A DNA stretch of 64,000 nt. It comes from Cylindrotheca closterium (taxonomy: Eukaryota > Bacillariophyta > Bacillariophyceae > Bacillariales > Bacillariaceae). Position 1 is the stretch's first letter. The number at the start of each line of letters is the position of its first letter. Under the pieces are notes generated by a model that did no database searches, was not told the origin of the DNA, and saw only the letters and a program-made list of their open reading frames with translations. The stretch spans positions 124,001 to 188,000 of the forward strand of contig CAKOGP040000335.1 in the NCBI GenBank assembly GCA_933822405.4, given 5' to 3'. Of the stretch, positions 55,128 through 62,282 are shown piece by piece. The translations under genes were made by a program, and so were the position numbers.

Positions 55128-56935
55128 ACAATCTTGGTAGCATTCGCTTTCCCTGGCATGTCTGAGCGAGAGCTAGAATCCAGAATTTGCAAATATCCAT
55201 GAAACACCAGAAATTTGAGATGGGATTCATTCTTCTCTGAAACTTTGATTGTTTTTGTGACATCGCCATTTTGTCGCTCGTTGCAATAGAGCGATTGCAC
55301 AAAACTATCATCATTATCTCGGAATACTACCCTGATGGCACTCTGATGCGTTTCATTACCGGCGTAGTTCACGTTGAGGATAAAGATATCTTTCCCGTCG
55401 TCGTTGTCATCATCATCATCATTGTTGTCATAGAATGAAGTTGTTTCGGTCAACTTGTGTAACGCCGCCAAAGGGTTTCTCGAAATTTGGACTGTTTCGC
55501 CTAGTTCCAAATTGTAGGACCAATTCTCTGGGAAACTATCAAACTTCGTTGGATCTAGTAAATTGTCTTCTTCCCGGTCCCCGACCGATTTTGCCGTTTC
55601 ACTGCCATCGTCCCCAGCTGTTTCTTTTCCTCCGTCAGGGCCACAATCTTTTTCTTCATTTTCAAAGTCTTCCCATTCACCCCCTTCGTCTCCTGTTGGA
55701 AGGAAACTAGGCGGATGTCTAAGGACTGGAGGGAGGATAGCTTCGGCCCCGCCGCTTTGTTCCAGTCGTTGGATCATCGATGGAAGTTCCTTCAAGAGTG
55801 CCTTGAGATGATCGACTGCTTCAACCCTTTTATTGTTCAAAACAGGTTGTCTCCATCGTTCGTCTTGAAACATCAACTGATGTAATGCTTGGCTAGCTAT
55901 GGAGGCGTAGTTGCTCGCCATTAGGGACACGTTGATCGAAACTCCTGGCTCAATGGTATCTACCTTGTGCCACATGCCAGCTGGAAAATAAAATACATCG
56001 CCAGGCTTGACATCGATGGAATGTACATTACCAACTGCTGTAACATCCTTCTCAGGGAAACCAAATCGAAATTTGCGATCAAACAAGTGGGCTGCCTTCA
56101 ACTGTGATTCCACAGCCTCGGGTGAGGCATAGTGAGGAGTGCAGCCGCGAATCGGATCCTTTATTGTCCCCTGTTGAAGAGTCCATCGTTTGGTTCCAGA
56201 GAGCTGGATTGTGAAGTTCTCTTGGAAATCATAGTGCCAATTCGTCAGGTGGTTCTCTGTCGAGATGAAGGTCTCAACCTCACCTCTACCCATAGAAATA
56301 ATGCTTTCGCCAGATGGATCGTATTGCCCACAACCAAGGCCTATACCAATTAAACATGAGCAACAAGAATGAAAAAGATTATTTGAAGCGAGTGAAATTT
56401 TACCTGTAGCCTTCAACAGACTTGCCACGAGGTTTTGCTCCACCATAGGAGGAGCTCGACAATATGTCGCATGTTTTGCAATCTTGTGGAGGGATATGGC
56501 TGTGTCCACATCACTGATTTCGATACTTCTTATCGTACTGCTTTTTCTATCTTGAATTTCCTTGTTACCGCCCTTGTCCACAAGCCACAAGAAGACATTG
56601 TCACTGCTGGTTTCGCGAATAATCATTTCTGGATCCAGATCAAACATGGCTTCCCTCAAATCCGACACCCGCTTCAAAGCATAATTGTCAGTTCCCACTT
56701 GGTCACAGGTAATGTGAACAGCCTTTTGACGAAAATGCTGGTCCAAAAACTCTTGTTCGGTCATGGGATGCAACAACTCATTCAAGTCGGGGGAGAGCGA
56801 AATAGACTTGGCATCCTCCACTTTATTTTTAACGACGACAACTGGAGAATCATCAGAAGGAACTTCGTGTCTGGCCTTTTTTTCGTTTCCTTTTATGTGG
56901 CTCGTCGTTTGCCTTTTTTTGCCTGGCTGACTCAT
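55124..56935 (-). CDS. JmjC-domain oxygenase, NO66/MINA-like
   Basis: 2-oxoglutarate and Fe(II)-dependent oxygenase; NO66 and MINA53 hydroxylate ribosomal-protein histidines, and NO66 has also been reported as a histone demethylase. Exons 56404-56935 and 55124-56340 (582 residues). The basic N-terminus (KKRQ, KGNEKKARHE) suits a nucleolar protein. Cupin features: MTEQEFLDQHFRQKAVHI, the iron ligands in TNWHYDFQENFTIQLSGTKRW (His-x-Asp) and the distal His in FYFPAGMWHKVDTIEPG, preceded by IDVKPGDV. The winged C-terminal region is interrupted by a Glu/Asp-rich loop with a poly-Asp run (about 505-515). The 63-bp intron is a multiple of three without stops. Confidence 0.9.
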   Translation of the reverse strand: MSQPGKKRQTTSHIKGNEKKARHEVPSDDSPVVVVKNKVEDAKSISLSPDLNELLHPMTEQEFLDQHFRQKAVHITCDQVGTDNYALKRVSDLREAMFDLDPEMIIRETSSDNVFLWLVDKGGNKEIQDRKSSTIRSIEISDVDTAISLHKIAKHATYCRAPPMVEQNLVASLLKATGKISLASNNLFHSCCSCLIGIGLGCGQYDPSGESIISMGRGEVETFISTENHLTNWHYDFQENFTIQLSGTKRWTLQQGTIKDPIRGCTPHYASPEAVESQLKAAHLFDRKFRFGFPEKDVTAVGNVHSIDVKPGDVFYFPAGMWHKVDTIEPGVSINVSLMASNYASIASQALHQLMFQDERWRQPVLNNKRVEAVDHLKALLKELPSMIQRLEQSGGAEAILPPVLRHPPSFLPTGDEGGEWEDFENEEKDCGPDGGKETAGDDGSETAKSVGDREEDNLLDPTKFDSFPENWSYNLELGETVQISRNPLAALHKLTETTSFYDNNDDDDDNDDGKDIFILNVNYAGNETHQSAIRVVFRDNDDSFVQSLYCNERQNGDVTKTIKVSEKNESHLKFLVFHGYLQILDSSSRSDMPGKANATKIV

Positions 56936-57155
56936 GCTGGACAGAGCTGCAGAGTTCGGGTACCTGGTACCCTCTATTTTGTCTCTGATGATGTTTTGTG
57001 GTTTGAGTGGTGCTTTGATTCTCGTAGTCGGACTAGTCGATCCAATCTTTCCAAACGTGCTACTACCGGTTTATCAATATATGTACCTGTAATGCTCGTT
57101 TATAAAATGCTTTTGCGTGCCCGCCATATACTGAATAAGATATTGATTGACATCA

Positions 57156-58199
57156 ATGAACAGTGACGACGAAACCCTACAAAGCAAAGACTCTAATACT
57201 GGCCCGGAGGTAGATCTAGATATATTGCCTGCAACTGCCGAAGAAGTCTTCAATCTTGATCCATATTCTTGCTGGGAAGGAACAATCCGCACTGTGCTTT
57301 CTGGGACGAGAGACAAGGACTCGCCTCTAAAGATTCTTCGTGAGCACGAGTCCACGCTAGTTCGCTTCATCCGTTCCTATCTCACAAACGAATTCGCAAG
57401 TCACTTGACGCTGACCTTTCCCTCCATACTCGTTGAAGAAAAGGACGAAGATATTCTCGCTCGTATAGAATCCTTTCAAGAATATTGGCGTGGCTATCCA
57501 AATGAATATGATGCTGGCGGTGTCGCGTTCATGCGTCTCAGCTCGATCGAATTTCCTCCACCAGCGGATCGTAATGTTAATATGCTTCCATTCATCTTTG
57601 GAAGCCAGGATTCCCTTCCAAGAGACCTCCAATGTTATTATCCTCTAGTTGCAAAATGTCCATTCAATAAAGATGAGATCGGACAAGTGGGGTACCTAAC
57701 GGTGCATGAAAGCTTTGTCGATGCAACAAAGGCTCAAAGACGCGAAGGTCTGCACATTGAGACTCCTGGAATTTTTCGAAGTGCCAAACGAGCGGCAAAG
57801 TTTATACCAGGGCAAGAAACATCATGGGGATGGGGTAGATATTCTCCTAATCGATACGATGGGGGGATATGCATGGCCTCTAGTGTGAGCAATACTAGCA
57901 AAGTTTGGGACGCCCTTGTCGACAAGAAATGCCCTAATATTGTCGACAAGCACGGTGGCTGTGAGCACCTGCGCTCGCTCATAGGTAAAGGTACAAAGCT
58001 AAAAGCTGGGGAGCTCATTTGGATGACTGATTGTACTCCGCACGAAGCACTATGTCAGGAAACATCAGGCTACCGTCAGTTTTTTCGTGTGGTGTCGTCC
58101 TATGTATCTCATTGGTATGAGGATCACTCCACGCGAAACCCAAAGGTTGATCTACCAGCTCGGGTAAAGGTTATCAAAGGAAACAAGTTTGAAGAGTAG
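57156..58199 (+). CDS. Putative 2-oxoglutarate/Fe(II) oxygenase-like protein, tandem copy 1
   Basis: 347 residues, ATG 57156, single exon. I do not recognise a named family. Residue pattern of a double-stranded beta-helix oxygenase: GLHIETPG gives a possible H-x-E iron pair (His200, Glu202), the strand GELIWMTDCTPHEAL gives a distal His (His296), and an Arg follows eleven residues later (Arg307, in SGYRQFFRVV), the spacing of 2-oxoglutarate-binding Arg. The classic ligand is H-x-D, so this is inference only. The N-terminus has a conserved W-x-G..RTVLSGTRD segment and LREHES, shared with copy 2. No signal peptide. Divergent from the JmjC gene with a 220-bp gap. Confidence 0.62.
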   Translation: MNSDDETLQSKDSNTGPEVDLDILPATAEEVFNLDPYSCWEGTIRTVLSGTRDKDSPLKILREHESTLVRFIRSYLTNEFASHLTLTFPSILVEEKDEDILARIESFQEYWRGYPNEYDAGGVAFMRLSSIEFPPPADRNVNMLPFIFGSQDSLPRDLQCYYPLVAKCPFNKDEIGQVGYLTVHESFVDATKAQRREGLHIETPGIFRSAKRAAKFIPGQETSWGWGRYSPNRYDGGICMASSVSNTSKVWDALVDKKCPNIVDKHGGCEHLRSLIGKGTKLKAGELIWMTDCTPHEALCQETSGYRQFFRVVSSYVSHWYEDHSTRNPKVDLPARVKVIKGNKFEE

Positions 58200-58731
58200 T
58201 GCATCGAGTCTAAGCTTGTAGACTTCTGGATTACACTCCGTAGTAATCGAGTTTTGAGACTTCTTTAGTTTTTATTTAGACACTCTGAAATCAAACGAAG
58301 GGTTTTTTCGCTCAACATTTTGTAGAGAGTCCAACTGGTCGACAAGACGAGCTTTTTGGAAGCTCCCGCACTTCACTGTTCCTACCGCTCGCCCACACTG
58401 TCTCCCGCTTGACACATTTTATTTTACTTTCGTGTAGTAATGACAACAATATCAACAAAATCCATCCCACAACGAGCATATTGGAGCATAACAGATGTGA
58501 CTGAGGAACGAAGTACAGATGGTGTCTGTCATGCGACATCAAACACGTGCACGCCACGATTACTACAGAGTGTTCTGGATTACTGTGATTCGTTTGGAAT
58601 AGTGGTCGGATTGATCAATACACGTTTGGCTTGGCGGGTCTGAAGCTTCCAAGTATGGTCTCACATTTCATCTCAAGCAAAGCGTCAAGTGCATTTACCA
58701 TATTTTACCATATTCTGACAAAGTTTGGAAG
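58200..58731. other. Intergenic between tandem copies
   Basis: 532 bp; promoter of copy 2. An open frame at 58440-58643 starts with ATG but has no family features. A CATATTTTACCATATT direct repeat lies near 58698-58715. Confidence 0.5.
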
Positions 58732-59910
58732 ATGGACGAGGAAAGCCAACCTGCATTTCACCCAAGCAGTCGGGACGCAAACGACCGGCGTGTTGGCTCC
58801 CGCCGCAATGTAGTATATGAACAGAGAACAGCAAGCATCCGAATGGATAGTCACCCGAATGCAGAAGACATTGATCCAAGAAAAATGGTGATGCTCCCAG
58901 CACTGGCGGAGGACTATTATTCAGCTGAGCTCGAAGTATTTGGTTGGGATGGCGTCTTGAAAACAGTCCTGAGTGGAACTCGAGACAGGCAGTCAGCTCT
59001 CAAAAAGCTTCGGGAACACGAAACAACAATTGTCAGAGAGCTCTACACATACATTTCGAACCAGTATGCTCGCAATGTTAAGCTCACGATTCCAGCTGCG
59101 CTCGTTGGACAATCTGTGTGGTTTACTCGCATGCGTTTCAATCATGGTCGGCTTGGGGATAAGTGGCGACGTCGAGACTTGCTTGAAGATACGAGCGGCA
59201 CTTCCAAAGGTTTTGATGATGGTTTTGTTTCCTTTTCTCGTTGTGGTCATGTTGACTTTCCTCCACCAGCAAATCGAAATGTCAATATGCTTCCATTCAT
59301 CTTTGGTAATAAGGAATCACTACTAGACGATCTTGAGTGCTACCATTCGCTGATTGAACAGTGCCCATACATGAGTGAGGAGATTGGAAAAGTTGGGTAC
59401 TTGACTGTACATGAAAGCTATGTCGATGCAACCAAGGCACAGCGTCGAGAAGGATTGCATATTGAGTCCCCAGGTGTATTCCAAGATGCCCCAGATAAGG
59501 CATCATTTGAGCCAGCTGTTGAACACCCGTGGGGAGCCGGTATGTTCTACGGTCCTGACCGATACGAAGGAGGCATTTTTATGGCTTCCAGCGTAAGCAA
59601 CACTAGCGAAGTTTGGGACGCGCTTGTGAACAAGAACTGCCCAGGGATTGTTGACAAACATGGAGGCTGTGAACATTTGCGACCCATTATCGGCAAGGGA
59701 ACAAAGCTACGAGGTGGGGAGCTCATTTGGATGACCGATTGTACCCCTCATGAAGCACTTCCTCAAGAAACATCCGGCTATCGTCAGTTTTTTCGTGTGG
59801 TCTCATCAAATGTTTCCCACTGGTATGAGGATCACTCCACGCTAAACCCAAAGGTTGATCTACCAGCTCGGGTGAAGGTTGTCGAAGGAAACAAGTTTGA
59901 ACGTATGTGA
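58732..59910 (+). CDS. Putative 2-oxoglutarate/Fe(II) oxygenase-like protein, tandem copy 2
   Basis: 392 residues, ATG 58732, single exon. A diverged paralogue of 57156-58199 with an N-terminal extension of about 35 residues. The candidate oxygenase residues are all kept: His243 and Glu245 in GLHIESPG, His340 in TPHEAL, Arg351 in SGYRQFFRVV. The central block VGYLTVHESYVDATKAQRRE is almost identical. Nucleotide identity jumps in the last about 110 bp (59810-59905 against 58100-58195), suggesting recent gene conversion. Confidence 0.62.
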   Translation: MDEESQPAFHPSSRDANDRRVGSRRNVVYEQRTASIRMDSHPNAEDIDPRKMVMLPALAEDYYSAELEVFGWDGVLKTVLSGTRDRQSALKKLREHETTIVRELYTYISNQYARNVKLTIPAALVGQSVWFTRMRFNHGRLGDKWRRRDLLEDTSGTSKGFDDGFVSFSRCGHVDFPPPANRNVNMLPFIFGNKESLLDDLECYHSLIEQCPYMSEEIGKVGYLTVHESYVDATKAQRREGLHIESPGVFQDAPDKASFEPAVEHPWGAGMFYGPDRYEGGIFMASSVSNTSEVWDALVNKNCPGIVDKHGGCEHLRPIIGKGTKLRGGELIWMTDCTPHEALPQETSGYRQFFRVVSSNVSHWYEDHSTLNPKVDLPARVKVVEGNKFERM

Positions 59911-60004
59911 CTTCCCTAAGTTTACCTAATGAACTAATTTATCTTGTATAATCGTATTTTCTATCGCTAAAGTTTTGTATGCTCCCGATTCCTTTTCGTT
60001 TCCC

Positions 60005-61144
60005 CTACTTGGGCACGGTGGGAGGAATTGAAGCAAGTGCGTGACCCAAGATAGAACGAAAGTGGGCTTGGGTCATTGCGGCGGCGGCTGCAAATCCTGC
60101 TGCGTACTGAGTGGAAGGATCGAGTTGCGCCAAGTTTGGTGTGATCGGAAGTCCAGTCATTTGGTGACCAACTGAAGACTGCAAGAGAGGACTGATGCGC
60201 GCGGGTGCATGATCTTTATGACCATTTCTGCTTGCCAGTAGCGATGTCATAATGTGGTTGTCTTGAGACATTGGAAAGCCGACTGGGTGAACTGGCATAG
60301 CTCGAGGAGCGATGGACGCAGCCGGTAACATTGATGGCGAATGAGGATGAGTAGTGTAACTCAAGAGAGATGGCGATCCCGCGAAAGTTTGAGAATTCAA
60401 AACAGTCTTGCTGACATCTGGAGATACAGGTCTCGTGGTTTTCTTTCGGTGGAAGAATACTGGCATTCTTGCTTTAGGCCCTTCCGTGAGAATGTGAGGC
60501 AAGAGGATGGACTCATCGTCAGGCCCTTCAACAGGCAATGGGTGCTCCTCAGAAATCTTGTAAAAATCTGGTTCATGATCTGGATCGGCACTTTGCTTCT
60601 CAGATACACCGTGGCGCTTCATTTGCTTGCACAAGTGAGGAAGTCCTCTAAGGAAGAGTTCGTTGTAGTAAGCGTTCCTGTCCTTTCCTTGAGTGATGCG
60701 TCGGAAGCCCCATCCGTTAGCTTGTCTAATGAAGGAACTGAACTTGGCATGTTCAAAGAACTTGGGGATGACCTCAGTTTCAAACTGGTGAGACTTCAAT
60801 ACCTTCCAAGCACGGCCATGATCAAGCCATGTAACAATATCAGAATATTCTGGACGACTTAGGATGGCCATCATCTTGGCAGGGAAGTTGGGGACTCTTC
60901 CTGGAGCAGTCAATGGCTTGAAAGGATCAGGATCTTCAACTCGAGAATGATCGCAGTAATAAAAGTACGGAAATGGTTGAAGAGAAGGTCCAGATTTGGA
61001 TGTTTCACTATTAACTTTCGAAGCTGTTGCGGCGGTATCCGAAAGCACATCCAGGCTCGAGTCTAGACGTCTTCTCTTCGATGCTTGCTCAACTTGAGAA
61101 GCATTTCCCCCTCGCAATCTCTTTTGTTCTACTTGCTCAACCAT
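60005..61144 (-). CDS. Heat-shock-factor (HSF) type transcription factor
   Basis: 379 residues, ATG 61144, single exon. The HSF DNA-binding domain spans about residues 86-180: NFPAKMMAILSRPEYSDIVT, then AWKVLKSHQFETEVIPKFFE, then HAKFSSFIRQANGWGFRRIT (recognition helix) and ELFLRGLPHLCKQMKR. A basic Lys/Arg cluster (KRRR, about 26) precedes it. No heptad trimerisation region is obvious after the domain; the C-terminus is rich in Pro, Ser, His and Ala. HSF genes are greatly expanded in diatoms and most are not proven heat-shock regulators, so no specific role is claimed. Confidence 0.9.
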   Translation of the reverse strand: MVEQVEQKRLRGGNASQVEQASKRRRLDSSLDVLSDTAATASKVNSETSKSGPSLQPFPYFYYCDHSRVEDPDPFKPLTAPGRVPNFPAKMMAILSRPEYSDIVTWLDHGRAWKVLKSHQFETEVIPKFFEHAKFSSFIRQANGWGFRRITQGKDRNAYYNELFLRGLPHLCKQMKRHGVSEKQSADPDHEPDFYKISEEHPLPVEGPDDESILLPHILTEGPKARMPVFFHRKKTTRPVSPDVSKTVLNSQTFAGSPSLLSYTTHPHSPSMLPAASIAPRAMPVHPVGFPMSQDNHIMTSLLASRNGHKDHAPARISPLLQSSVGHQMTGLPITPNLAQLDPSTQYAAGFAAAAAMTQAHFRSILGHALASIPPTVPK

Positions 61145-61364
61145 GTTGCTTTTCAATCGTTTCAAATTGATGTTGTGAGACCGTTGCAATCGGGAAGGAC
61201 ATCATAATGTGAGAAGTGAGAAGGTCAAGAATTCCAAGATTTCCGATCTGTATGGTACTTTTCTACGTAGTCAATAATCATCATTTCGTATACTTTTCCT
61301 TTGCTCTTTCCATTCTGTTAATTATGCTGACGTCAACCGCTTAAACACTACTTAGCCTACGTCA

Positions 61365-61416
61365 TTGGCTCCCATCATACAGAGCACGCTGCTCTAACCG
61401 CTCGGCCTCGCAAGCA
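61365..61416 (-). other. tRNA-like 5' half (possible pseudo-tRNA)
   Basis: Read on the minus strand, GCTTGCGAGGCCGAGCGGTT opens like a class II tRNA (A-box-like GGCCGAGCGG) and continues through a possible anticodon arm. No T-arm GGTTCGA-type B box or matching 3' acceptor strand follows. So this is not a complete tRNA; it could be a tRNA fragment or tRNA-derived remnant. Confidence 0.35.
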
Positions 61417-62106
61417 CGATCAGTTAGAAGGAATATCAAAATACTGGTGCCACGCACTAGCCATGATACTGTACTGTACATGACGTTTCCGTGATGACAT
61501 CATGGCGGGCAACAAAAACGACTACTCGTACATACAGGTTCTACTAGTACACGTGTACCGAAGTCTATCGTGTATGATTTGCGATCTACATGTAATTGAT
61601 CAAGGGTCAAATACACCATGAAGAATTAGATTAACAAACAACTGTTGCTAGAGAAAATAAATCTCGACATCCCCCCGAATGTAATAGAGCGATCGAAAGC
61701 CAACGGCCATCGCCGATCCATAGTATCTGCCTCGCAGTACTCGCTCACAGCTGCTTCAGACCCCCGTAAACACACCCCAACAGCAATATCAATCACCGTC
61801 TTATCATGACAAGTAGCTACATCAATGCATTACTCCGCTCTCTCTACGACGAGGAGCCAGAGCATAACGATGATAGCACGTGAAGCAAATGTTTTTTGGG
61901 TGGAAATTCCAGCCAAGAAGGTGGGGCAGTCGTCCATTCTTTCAACCAATAAGGTGTAGCCGCAATAGCCAGAGCTGCTGCAGCGACGACCATCACAGAT
62001 AGCACCTGATTGTGAAGTGTAAAATCTGCCGTGGTCTGCAAGGTCAACTTCGGAGAGGCTAAGGAACGACATACCGCTTAGGACCAACGATATTTTACCC
62101 CTTCGC

Positions 62107-62132
62107 TGACGTGACGTGACGTGACGTGACGC
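62107..62132. promoter_or_regulatory. Tandem TGACG array (five 5-bp units)
   Basis: Four overlapping TGACGT hexamers followed by TGACGC, about 150 bp before the ATG of the right-hand gene. TGACGT and TGACGC are the bZIP-bound CO2/cAMP-responsive element cores known from the Phaeodactylum carbonic anhydrase promoter. Whether this array is functional is inference. Confidence 0.6.
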
Positions 62133-62282
62133 TTCCTGTCTGTCATTTGTACGGTTCATTTTCATGCCGACTCACCCGAACAAAATATATCATTCTTCAT
62201 CTGCACTCTTTCCACAATAATGAACAAGGAAAGGTCTCCCTCAAACCCAGTCTCTTCGTGATGTACAATCTGGACTCCAAGC

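Larger units (their letters stand above)
61145..62282. promoter_or_regulatory. Intergenic divergent promoter region rich in TGACGT sites
   Basis: Lies between the HSF gene and the right-hand gene. It holds a full palindromic CRE TGACGTCA (61328-61335), TGACGT (61481-61486), TGACATCA (61494-61501) and the TGACG array at 62107-62132. Minus-strand open frames between 61830 and 62165 include a hydrophobic stretch (VLSVMVVAAAALAIAATPYWL) but lack a supported start. Confidence 0.5.

Noticed and set aside
61200..61260. Heat-shock element upstream of the HSF gene
   Set aside because: GAATTCCAAGATTTC only partly fits the alternating nGAAn/nTTCn pattern; too weak to claim autoregulation.
61830..62165. 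Small minus-strand gene with a membrane helix
   Set aside because: Two competing frames, one without any ATG; the other starts with ATG but lacks family resemblance. Left as unassigned.
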